This document shows positions 1 to 5,876 of a stretch of DNA of 7,211 nucleotides, one piece after another. Location of the stretch: NCBI GenBank assembly GCA_043758025.1, contig JAYVOH010000004.1, positions 1-7,211 on the forward strand, given 5' to 3'. The position numbers and the translations under genes are program-made. Within the stretch, counting starts at the first letter, position 1, and every line of letters begins with the position of its first letter. This stretch comes from VFKE01 sp043758025. GTDB lineage: Bacteria; Verrucomicrobiota; Verrucomicrobiia; Verrucomicrobiales; Verrucomicrobiaceae. The notes beneath the pieces were generated by a model. That model did not search any database, was not told the origin of the DNA, and worked only from the letters and a program-made list of their open reading frames with translations.

Positions 1-63
1 CAGAAGCAAAGGTGTGTCGTGGTCGATGTTGACGAATCGTGCTGCCATTGCTTCCGGTAGCAT
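1..63 (-). CDS. Transposase, IS1182-like, N-terminal fragment (runs off left edge)
   Basis: An open minus-strand frame starts at ATG 63-61 or, more likely, at ATG 48-46, and reaches the window edge without a stop. The visible residues after the second Met read AARFVNIDHDTPLLL. This resembles the N-terminus of IS1182-family (DDE) transposases, which commonly begin with a 'RFVNIDRDTPMLLPP'-like segment. Only about 16-21 residues are present, so no catalytic residue can be seen and the family call rests on memory of this short motif. The gene points away from fdhD, with the element's end expected between about 64 and 131. Whether the transposase is intact cannot be told from here. Confidence 0.6.
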   Translation of the reverse strand, partial: MLPEAMAARFVNIDHDTPLLL

Positions 64-94
64 CAACGCCGTGCTTTGGCAAAGTCCGACAGGC

Positions 95-131
95 TGCTAA
101 AGCATGATGAGGGCGAACCCTCAATTTAGCA
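95..131 (-). terminator. Nested hairpin with UUCG loop after fdhD; probable terminator of the Moco operon
   Basis: Read on the minus strand directly after the fdhD stop codon, TGAGGG-TTCG-CCCTCA (123-108) forms a perfect 6-bp stem closed by a UUCG tetraloop. It is nested inside a 7-bp outer stem, TGCTAAA (131-125) with TTTAGCA (101-95), with a small asymmetric internal loop. The position, one base-step behind fdhD, suits a terminator. There is no long T-run after the inner stem (only TCATGCTTT), so termination efficiency is uncertain. The outer arm lies next to the presumed end of the insertion sequence. Confidence 0.5.
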
Positions 132-953
132 TCAGTCGTCAGCTACCGGGCCACTAACTCGCTCCGAGTTTGCATACACATTCATCGTCTCGCCCCGGAG
201 AAACCCCACCAGGGTCTGACCACTCGCTTTGGCAAATTCAACTGCCAGACTGCTTGGCGCGGAGATGGCGGCGACCACCGGGATGCCGCCCGCAAGCGCT
301 TTCTGCATGAGTTCAAAGGACACGCGCCCGCTGACCATGAGGATGTGATTTTCCAGCGGAAGCAAGCCTGAGCGCAGGGCGTGACCGAGGGCTTTGTCCA
401 GGGCGTTGTGCCGGCCAACGTCCTCGCGGAGCACGATGATATTGCCGTCGCGATCAAAGATGGCGCTGGCATGAAGGCCGCCGGTTTGATCAAAGGTTTC
501 CTGCGCGGCCCGCAAGGCATTGGGTAGTTTTTGCAGGAGTGCGGCGCTCACTTTCCATGACGCGGTGACTGGCGGGAAATTGCCGAACACAGCGTCGAGC
601 GTCGCCTTTCCGCAAACGCCGCAACTGCTGCTGGCGAAGACGTGCCGCGTGAGCGAGTCCCAGTTCACCGCCACATTGCGCAGCAGGACATCGACCACAT
701 TCCCGCCGTCGCTGCGGCTCGGGCACACGGAGATTTCAAAGATGTCCTCCGGCTTTTTGATCACGCCCTCGCTGAGGAGAAACCCAGCGGCGAGTTCCTC
801 GTCGTGGCCCGGCGTGCGCATGGTGACCGCGATGCTCCGCCCTTCGACGCGAATCTCCAGCGGCTCCTCGCGCGCCACCCAGTCGGCGGTGGTGCGAGCC
901 AGGCCCTTCTCAAGGCGCGTCAGTTCGATGCGGGCGGCGCGGGTTTCGTCCAT
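132..953 (-). CDS. fdhD: FdhD, sulfurtransferase for formate dehydrogenase
   Basis: FdhD carries sulfur from a cysteine desulfurase (IscS-type) to the molybdenum cofactor, sulfurating it before insertion into formate dehydrogenase; it is a cytoplasmic protein. The 273-residue product has the usual full length. It shows the hallmark CGVCG with Cys111 and Cys114, the sulfur-carrying loop. Other family blocks are TGGLHASA (157-164), REDVGRHNALDK (176-187), VSGRVSFELMQKA (207-219) and GFLRGETMNVY (250-260). The ATG at 953-951 is preceded by GGAGGA (965-960) with a 6-base spacer, the best ribosome site in the window, which fixes the start. Its first 34 bases overlap the end of mobA, so it is the last gene of a translationally coupled unit. 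No formate dehydrogenase gene is present, so the enzyme it serves lies elsewhere. Confidence 0.95.
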   Translation of the reverse strand: MDETRAARIELTRLEKGLARTTADWVAREEPLEIRVEGRSIAVTMRTPGHDEELAAGFLLSEGVIKKPEDIFEISVCPSRSDGGNVVDVLLRNVAVNWDSLTRHVFASSSCGVCGKATLDAVFGNFPPVTASWKVSAALLQKLPNALRAAQETFDQTGGLHASAIFDRDGNIIVLREDVGRHNALDKALGHALRSGLLPLENHILMVSGRVSFELMQKALAGGIPVVAAISAPSSLAVEFAKASGQTLVGFLRGETMNVYANSERVSGPVADD

Positions 954-1525
954 GTGTATTCCTCCGGCGTGTTGGCGTTGAAGAAAAGCGGAACTTCATC
1001 CGGCGGCAAGTCCCGCGCTTTCATCAAGCCTTCCGCGACGAGTTGCCCGACGACGGTTTGCATTTTGTAATTCTGATCCTGAATCGCCGTCCGCATCAGC
1101 GGCAGCGCGCTCACTGGATAGACCGCGCACAGTGGCTGGAATCCTTTCGGCTCACGACAAACGACGCCATCGCCAGAATGGATCAACGAGGCCAAGAAGG
1201 TAGTTGTCATGCAAGGCATGTCCACGGCGAGAACGAGCAGCGGTAGTTGCGCGATTTCCATGCAACGCACGATGGCTCCGAGCGGCCCGGGGTTGTCGGG
1301 CGGATCGATGACATGATCCGCGAGCAGGGTTTTGAATTCCTGTTCTTCGCGACGCGAGAGCAACAGGCGCTCGGGATTAAGCTCGATGAGTCTCCCGAGC
1401 TGCACGCGCCACAAGGCCGCGCCGCACCAGTCGAGCAGCGCTTTGTCGCATCCCATTCGCGAGGACTTCCCGCCCGCCAGCAGCGCCGCGACGAAGAGCG
1501 GACGCTTTGTTTCCTCCGCGCTCAT
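920..1525 (-). CDS. mobA: MobA, molybdenum cofactor guanylyltransferase
   Basis: MobA transfers GMP from GTP to Mo-molybdopterin to make the MGD form of the cofactor used by DMSO-reductase-family enzymes such as formate dehydrogenases. The 201-residue length fits the family. The N-terminal nucleotide-binding signature LAGGKSSRMGCDKALL (16-31) is intact. So are PGPLGAIV (79-86), the metal-binding AVDMP region with Asp102, GFQPLCAVYP (128-137) and the C-terminal NANTPEEY (183-190). The ATG overlaps the stop of the upstream MOSC gene in an ATGA (1525-1522), and there is no Shine-Dalgarno. Translation therefore probably depends on termination-reinitiation. Its 3' end overlaps fdhD. A close relative such as MocA (CTP-using) is less likely given the fdhD linkage. 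Confidence 0.92.
   Translation of the reverse strand: MSAEETKRPLFVAALLAGGKSSRMGCDKALLDWCGAALWRVQLGRLIELNPERLLLSRREEQEFKTLLADHVIDPPDNPGPLGAIVRCMEIAQLPLLVLAVDMPCMTTTFLASLIHSGDGVVCREPKGFQPLCAVYPVSALPLMRTAIQDQNYKMQTVVGQLVAEGLMKARDLPPDEVPLFFNANTPEEYTWTKPAPPASN
960..965 (-). promoter_or_regulatory. Strong Shine-Dalgarno of fdhD inside mobA
   Basis: GGAGGA on the minus strand lies 6 bases before the fdhD ATG and inside the mobA reading frame. Other starts in the window lack a clear Shine-Dalgarno, so this site stands out. It decides the fdhD start and would let fdhD be translated while ribosomes finish mobA. Confidence 0.8.
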
Positions 1526-1983
1526 GCCGGGCCGCGCCGCAGCGCGCCGTCGCTGAGTATCTTCGCGCGAAGACCGCCGTTTCCGCGCAGGGCTTCTTCA
1601 GCGCCATCGGCAAACACTTGATTCATCCAGTGGCACGGCGCGGCTTCTTGTGTGCCGAGAAATCGCACGCCTTGGATTTCAAATTCACGACCGATGAATG
1701 AATTGAGATCCGCGCCGCGCACCAGCACGTTGCGACGGAAGACGGATGGTGGCCGGTCGCTCACGCCGAATCGCGCACACATATCCTCATAAACTACCAT
1801 CGAGAAGAAAGTGATCTGGCCTTTGAAGTCTTCTTTGTAGTCGAAGAAGCGGTCGCCGCGAATCCCGCGACCGGCCACGCATTCAATTGTGTCTGACTCC
1901 ACCATCGGCGCATCGCCCGGTTCCTGACCGTGATGTCCGATGAAGTTGTGTGCCGGGGAGATGTAGAGATGTTCCAAGATCAT
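1522..1983 (-). CDS. MOSC-domain protein, probable Moco sulfur carrier
   Basis: This is a stand-alone MOSC domain (named after the C-terminal domain of Mo-cofactor sulfurase), 153 residues from the ATG at 1983-1981. An in-frame GTG at 2010 would add nine residues, but the ATG gives the family-like start ILEHLYISPAHNFIGHHG. Further family blocks are GRGIRGDRFFDY, the RRNVLVRGADLN segment and LGTQEAAPCHWMNQVF, which holds the likely sulfur-binding cysteine, followed by GGLRAKILSDG near the end. MOSC proteins are thought to bind or move sulfur on molybdenum cofactors, and the exact role of this one is not known. The ATGA junction with mobA and the chain into fdhD support a cofactor-maturation role. 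The upstream gene ends 33 bases before the chosen start (6 before the GTG). Confidence 0.88.
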   Translation of the reverse strand: MILEHLYISPAHNFIGHHGQEPGDAPMVESDTIECVAGRGIRGDRFFDYKEDFKGQITFFSMVVYEDMCARFGVSDRPPSVFRRNVLVRGADLNSFIGREFEIQGVRFLGTQEAAPCHWMNQVFADGAEEALRGNGGLRAKILSDGALRRGPA

Positions 1984-2016
1984 ACTGCAATCAGAATGGA
2001 TACATTGCACCGGGAA

Positions 2017-3009
2017 TCAGGCAAGCGACAGCTCCCGTTGTTCATCTTTCACCAGCGACCAGGCTTCATGGCCGCGCTGCCGCAGATCACGGGCAAACTC
2101 CGTCGTGGAGCCATGCACGGTGTAGATGAGTCGCGGTTTGGTTTGAGCTACGCATTGCAAAAGCTCGTCGTAATCCGCGTGGTCGCTCAGAGGGAATGCT
2201 TCATCCACGCGGTAACGGTATTTCGCACTCTTGTTCAAGGCCCATCCGGTGAGCATTGCGATGCGGCAGTTGGTTAATTTGCGCAGGCCGTGGACGCGCT
2301 GCGGCGGGGCGATGACGATGTGTCCTGCAGCTTCGCCGATCTTCAACAGGTGGTGCTCGGGAAAAATGATGCCGTGGTTTGTGAAGACGCGGTTCATTCT
2401 GGCGATGGATTCGTCAACCATCACCGGATGTCCCGCGCCAGCGAGCGAGGCGAGAATTTCCTGGGCCTTGCCCAAGGAGTAGCCCAGCAGCACCGGGATG
2501 CCGTCGTGTTCCATGGTGGTCTTAATAAAAGCCAGCACGTCTGCCGCCACATTCTCGCGCGGTGGAAACTTGTAATGCGGCAGACCGAACGTGGTTTCCA
2601 TGATGAGCGTGTCGGCTTGAAGCAGCTCGGCGGGCTCGGCGGTCAGACCGTGCACCAGTTTGAAATCGCCGGTGTAAAGCAGCGTCGCGCCATCGCTGAG
2701 GCGCGTGATATGGAGCATCGAGGAGCCGAGGATGTGACCGGCGGGCAGGAGTTGCAGAGAAAAGCCGTCCAGCTCCATTGGCTGGCGATATTCCAATGAT
2801 CGCAGTTCTCCCGCGCGCGGCTTTCCGTATCGCGCCTGAATCAGCGACTGGGTGGCGGAGGAACAAATGGTGAGCTGATGCCGCGCAAAGTGATCGCTGT
2901 GCGCATGAGAGACGAAGGCGCGTGCCTTGCCGCGCGGCGGATCCAGCCACAAGTCCGGCTCCGGCAGATAAATGCCCTTGCGATGGCGGACTTCGATGGA
3001 CGGTGGCAT
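2017..3009 (-). CDS. Metallo-beta-lactamase-fold exonuclease (SNM1/CPSF-like, 'ligase-associated' type)
   Basis: This is a predicted metal-dependent nuclease. Numbered from the ATG at 3009-3007 (330 residues), it has the metal motif SHAHSDH (34-40, HxHxDH), PAGHILGSS with His92, YTGDFK with Asp115, SDHADYDEL with His277 and a late VHG with His299. These match motifs 1-4 and the beta-CASP-type histidines of this fold. The blocks METTFGLP, GYSLGKAQ and IAPP are typical of the bacterial group annotated as DNA-ligase-associated exonucleases, usually found beside an ATP-dependent ligase and an Lhr-type helicase. Neither is in the window. A start at 3048 adds 13 residues (MAILFPVTCFSNK) that look unlike the family; neither start has a Shine-Dalgarno. 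It is the first gene of the minus-strand run, but its link to molybdenum-cofactor genes may be positional only. The biochemical substrate, RNA or DNA, is not shown by sequence. Confidence 0.88.
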   Translation of the reverse strand: MPPSIEVRHRKGIYLPEPDLWLDPPRGKARAFVSHAHSDHFARHQLTICSSATQSLIQARYGKPRAGELRSLEYRQPMELDGFSLQLLPAGHILGSSMLHITRLSDGATLLYTGDFKLVHGLTAEPAELLQADTLIMETTFGLPHYKFPPRENVAADVLAFIKTTMEHDGIPVLLGYSLGKAQEILASLAGAGHPVMVDESIARMNRVFTNHGIIFPEHHLLKIGEAAGHIVIAPPQRVHGLRKLTNCRIAMLTGWALNKSAKYRYRVDEAFPLSDHADYDELLQCVAQTKPRLIYTVHGSTTEFARDLRQRGHEAWSLVKDEQRELSLA

Positions 3010-3104
3010 TTTGTTGCTGAAACAGGTTACGGGAAACAGTATGGCCATGCGATGGCGGTGAATCAGGGAGTTTTAGACACCCCATTCTTTTCCCCGTCGT
3101 CGCG

Positions 3105-3132
3105 TTGACATTCTCACTTCGTTCCCTATTCT
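3105..3132 (+). promoter_or_regulatory. Sigma-70-type promoter of the lipoprotein gene
   Basis: A perfect TTGACA (3105-3110) is followed after 16 bases by TATTCT (3127-3132). The ATG lies only 9 bases beyond the -10 box. Transcription would start about 2-4 bases before the ATG, giving a nearly leaderless mRNA, in keeping with the absence of a Shine-Dalgarno. It lies in the divergent region between the exonuclease and lipoprotein genes. I found no equally good promoter facing the other way. Confidence 0.65.
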
Positions 3133-3141
3133 GCACCGTTT

Positions 3142-3648
3142 ATGACTTCGCGACTCCCAAAATTTCTCTGCCGCGCCGCCTTGTGCGCCGGCCTCGCTTT
3201 GATGATGGCTTCCTGCAGCAGCACGAGGTCCAGCGCCGCCGGCACTGGTGGTAAGATCGACAAGGTAAAATACTATCACCTGTCTGACATCAACAAGCCC
3301 ATCGTTGCCGCAGAGCCCTCCATTCCTTTTGAGAGGCAATACCTCCTGCACGGCGCAGTTACCAAGAAAGATCGTGAAGCCAGACAGGGTCATTATTATG
3401 CGGTATTCTGGAAGACGACCGACCGCTCCCAACCTGTGAAAGTTCGCCTGGAATACCGCCAGCAGAACACGGGGGCCAAGGTGATGATGGTCGAGCAGGA
3501 CATCGCTTCACCCAAGGGCAGCAACGTGACCAAATTCTCCATCATCGGCGAGACCTACGTCACCAACGGCCCCGTAACTTCATTCCGCGTCAGCCTGGTG
3601 CGTGGGAAGCAGGTTCTGGCCGAGGAAAAATCCTATCTCTGGGAGTAG
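3142..3648 (+). CDS. Small lipoprotein of unknown function
   Basis: I do not recognise the family. The 168-residue product starts with a basic n-region and a hydrophobic stretch (LCAGLALMM), then a lipobox MASC with the acylated cysteine at position 25. Ser26 would favour outer-membrane sorting by the E. coli rule. A Ser/Ala/Gly-rich tether follows. The mature part alternates short hydrophobic and polar runs (for example YYAVFWKTT, VKVRLEYRQQ, TSFRVSLVRG), which suggests a compact beta-sandwich. No catalytic motif is visible. The ATG fits the TTGACA/TATTCT promoter just upstream, and the gene is closed by an intrinsic terminator 13 bases after its stop, so it is a single-gene transcript. A role in envelope structure is possible but is inference. 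Confidence 0.82.
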   Translation: MTSRLPKFLCRAALCAGLALMMASCSSTRSSAAGTGGKIDKVKYYHLSDINKPIVAAEPSIPFERQYLLHGAVTKKDREARQGHYYAVFWKTTDRSQPVKVRLEYRQQNTGAKVMMVEQDIASPKGSNVTKFSIIGETYVTNGPVTSFRVSLVRGKQVLAEEKSYLWE

Positions 3649-3660
3649 CCAGAATCACCT

Positions 3661-3697
3661 GCGCGTGTGGCCTTGGAATGGCGCACGCGCTTTTTTG
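3661..3697 (+). terminator. Intrinsic terminator of the lipoprotein gene
   Basis: GCGCGTG (3661-3667) pairs perfectly with CACGCGC (3684-3690) across a 16-base loop, and TTTTTT (3691-3696) follows at once. The hairpin begins 12 bases beyond the lipoprotein stop and ends transcription before the STAS gene. Confidence 0.8.
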
Positions 3698-3757
3698 TAT
3701 TCATCCATCAAGTCAACGCATCCGTATTCAACACAGGCGCAGTTTCGTCCATCACCC

Positions 3758-4282
3758 ATGACCACACCAGCCCCGATCCTCATTGGACAAGTCAGCCAGC
3801 TTGTCTGGATGCGCGTGGAAGGGAAAGGGTCTTTCCAGAACAGCGTGCAGGTGAAGCGCTGCTTCCAGAGGATGATGGAACAAGGTGAAAAACACTTCAT
3901 CGTGGACCTGGAGCGCTGCCCGATCATGGACAGCACGTTTCTGGGCACACTGACCGGCGCGGCATTAAATTTGCGCGAGACGGGCGGAGAAATCTGCGTG
4001 CTCAATGCCAACACCCGCAACCAGCAGCTCCTCACCAGTCTTGGTCTCGATTACATCCTTGACGTGGATTTCGAAGGCACCAAGCATAGCGAAGAACGCC
4101 GCCAAGTCTGCGCGGAACTAGGAACCTGCGCAGAAGCGAGCGTCCCGTGCAGCAAAGCCGAACAAGCGGAGCACGTGCTGGAGGCGCACAAGGCGCTGAC
4201 CAGTGCCAATGAGCAAAACGCCGGGCGCTTCCGGGATGTGATCGAATTTCTCGAGAGCGAGCTGCATCCGAGACCGGCTTGA
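3758..4282 (+). CDS. STAS-domain protein, anti-sigma-factor-antagonist type, with C-terminal extension
   Basis: The 174-residue product resembles SpoIIAA/RsbV antagonists. An N-terminal strand (ILIGQVSQLVWMRVEG) leads to VDLERCPIMDSTFLGTL. Ser59 sits where SpoIIAA carries its phosphorylated serine (MDSSGLG). The glycine after the serines is replaced by Phe61. GGEICVLNAN and LLTSLGLDYILDV complete the domain by about residue 105. Residues 108-174 are an extra part with Cys118, Cys124 and Cys131, then a predicted helix (AEQAEHVLEAHKALTSANEQ) and a charged end. The ATG at 3758 is chosen because the frame upstream (open from 3602) runs back through the terminator and the lipoprotein gene and is not STAS-like. 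No Shine-Dalgarno or strong promoter was found. The SpoIIE-type phosphatase gene 118 bases downstream is the obvious partner that would dephosphorylate Ser59. Confidence 0.88.
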   Translation: MTTPAPILIGQVSQLVWMRVEGKGSFQNSVQVKRCFQRMMEQGEKHFIVDLERCPIMDSTFLGTLTGAALNLRETGGEICVLNANTRNQQLLTSLGLDYILDVDFEGTKHSEERRQVCAELGTCAEASVPCSKAEQAEHVLEAHKALTSANEQNAGRFRDVIEFLESELHPRPA

Positions 4283-4363
4283 TCTACTGACGCGAAGTCA
4301 CATGGCGGGGCGCAGTTGCTTCATAACTTGTGGTCAAACCATGCCAGTCTGCGTTTTGCCGCA

Positions 4364-4391
4364 TTGCACACTAGGATACCTGCGCTAGTTT
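4364..4391 (+). promoter_or_regulatory. Candidate promoter of the GAF-phosphatase gene
   Basis: TTGCAC (4364-4369), a 16-base spacer and TAGTTT (4386-4391) are followed by the ATG 9 bases later. The boxes are weaker than those before the lipoprotein gene, but the spacing is identical. If used, it would give a leader of only a few bases. The rest of the 4283-4400 gap shows a CGCAG/CTGCG pair with a loop of more than 30 bases before TTTT, too loose to call a terminator. Confidence 0.35.
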
Positions 4392-4400
4392 CTTCCCTGC

Positions 4401-5846
4401 ATGACGGGCTGGATTGTCGCGGCGATATTGTCACTCACCATTTTGGTGGTGGCATTTGTCATCGGTAGAAATTGGCGTCGCTGCGTCGCGCAAATGAATG
4501 CGTTTCATCTGGAAGACCAGGAGCGGGCCGCCCGACGGAGAAGAGTCTTTGAAGTGCTGCACACCTTGGGTGACGCCATTCTTGCCGGAAAGCCCGACGC
4601 CACGATCCACCGGCTCATTTGCGAAGGCGCGGTCAATGTCGTGGAGGCTCAGGGTGCGGTCATTTATCTGCTCGATGAAGCCGGGAAATCGCTGGTGCCG
4701 CGACATTGCACAAAAAACTGCCCGCCGCTCATCGCCCTCCCGGAGCGCATCATCTCCCAGGCGCAAAGCAATCCGGCCACACTGCCCAGCTTCCTGCGAT
4801 TGCACAGCATCGCACCTGGCGAAGGTGCGCTTGGTGAAGTCTTCACAACCCAGCGCGAGGCAAGCATTCCCGATCTGGTTCAGCATGAAAAATTTGATGG
4901 CGAATTCAACCCTTTCCAGAAACACGTCGCGGTGCTCATCTCCCCCCTGCGCTACGGCAATCGCGCGCTTGGAGTGATGGCCTCGGCAAATTCAGATGGC
5001 AGAAAATTTTCCCAGCACGCGCTGGAAATGTTCGTCGCCCTGGCGGAGCAATGCGGCTTTGCCCTCGGCAGCGCCCAGGCTCATCAGCAGGCCAGTGCCA
5101 AGCAGGCTCTCGAGGCGGAACTGCGCAATGCCAGCGAGATCCAGCAGATTCTTCTGCCCGTTAACGTCCCGGAGATGTCCAGCTTCGAGATCGCGGGACA
5201 TAACGCGCCTGCGAAACTTGTTAGCGGCGACTATTATGATTTCTTCCGCGTGAACGCCAGCCACATCGGCATTGCCATTGCCGACGTCTGCGGCAAGGGC
5301 ATTCCCGCCGCATTGATCACCGCCATGTTCCGCAGCGTCTTGCGCGCCAACGCCAGGGAAAATCTCAGCCCCGCCGCCGTGCTCGCCGCCGTGAACCGCA
5401 ACCTCTTTCCCGACATCCGCCAGGACATGTTCATCACTGCCGCCTACATCGTGGCGGCTGCGGACACCGGGACGATTACCCTCGCCCGAGCCGGTCACAC
5501 CACGCCTTACCTCTGGCGCAAGGATTCCGGCGCCGTGGAAGAAATCTCCTCATCCGGTCTGGCCATTGGCATCGACAAAGGCGAGGTTTTCGAGCGCGCC
5601 ACCAAAGACGTGAGTGTGGTCATGCAGAGCGGCGACGTGCTTCTGCTTTACACCGACGGCGTCAACGAAGCCACTGATCACAAAGATTTGCTCTTTGGTG
5701 AAGAACTCATCAAGCAAGCCCTCGCCCAAGCCGCCCCGAACGGAGCCAAGGCCGTCGTAGATGCCATCAGCCGCGCCGTCGAGACCTTCATGGACGGCGA
5801 ACCTCAGACCGACGACATCACGCTCGTCGCCGTGCGGAAAATGTGA
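4401..5846 (+). CDS. Membrane-anchored GAF-PP2C (SpoIIE/RsbU-type) serine phosphatase
   Basis: This is a 481-residue signalling phosphatase. Residues 4-22 form one hydrophobic membrane segment (WIVAAILSLTILVVAFVIG), followed by a basic, helical stretch. Residues 50-222 are a GAF-type sensor domain, seen in blocks such as AVIYLLDEAGKSLVPRHC and VAVLISPLRYGNRALGVMA. The coiled segment 229-252 ends in EIQQILLP, the usual linker to RsbU-type phosphatases. The PP2C domain (about 262-480) has GDYYD (276-280), IADVCGKG with Asp295, AGH (364-366), TDG with Asp419 and the final Asp471-Asp472, so all the metal-binding acidic residues appear present and it should be active. It would remove phosphate from an antagonist such as the STAS protein just upstream, answering a ligand or redox signal at GAF. 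There is no HATPase kinase in the window. The gene ends 30 bases from the convergent YHYH gene, and no terminator lies between them. Confidence 0.93.
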   Translation: MTGWIVAAILSLTILVVAFVIGRNWRRCVAQMNAFHLEDQERAARRRRVFEVLHTLGDAILAGKPDATIHRLICEGAVNVVEAQGAVIYLLDEAGKSLVPRHCTKNCPPLIALPERIISQAQSNPATLPSFLRLHSIAPGEGALGEVFTTQREASIPDLVQHEKFDGEFNPFQKHVAVLISPLRYGNRALGVMASANSDGRKFSQHALEMFVALAEQCGFALGSAQAHQQASAKQALEAELRNASEIQQILLPVNVPEMSSFEIAGHNAPAKLVSGDYYDFFRVNASHIGIAIADVCGKGIPAALITAMFRSVLRANARENLSPAAVLAAVNRNLFPDIRQDMFITAAYIVAAADTGTITLARAGHTTPYLWRKDSGAVEEISSSGLAIGIDKGEVFERATKDVSVVMQSGDVLLLYTDGVNEATDHKDLLFGEELIKQALAQAAPNGAKAVVDAISRAVETFMDGEPQTDDITLVAVRKM

Positions 5847-5876
5847 GAACCGGTTGGTGCATTCCCACGATAAAGC

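Noticed and set aside
520..981. Plus-strand open frames opposite fdhD and mobA
   Set aside because: They are shadows of clearly conserved minus-strand genes, with Arg/Ser/Ala-rich compositions and no recognisable motif.
2290..2799. Plus-strand open frame opposite the exonuclease gene
   Set aside because: It lies wholly within the metal-binding nuclease gene and shows no family motif.
3049..3104. Minus-strand promoter for the exonuclease operon
   Set aside because: No pair of boxes with proper spacing was found; only weak partial matches such as CATACT near 3025 without a good -35.
3602..3757. Longer N-terminus for the STAS protein from an upstream ATG
   Set aside because: It would overlap the lipoprotein gene and its terminator, and the added residues are not STAS-like. 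The ATG at 3758 begins the domain cleanly.
4302..4370. Possible terminator between the STAS and phosphatase genes (CGCAG/CTGCG then TTTT)
   Set aside because: The loop exceeds 30 bases and the stem is only 5 bp, too weak to call.
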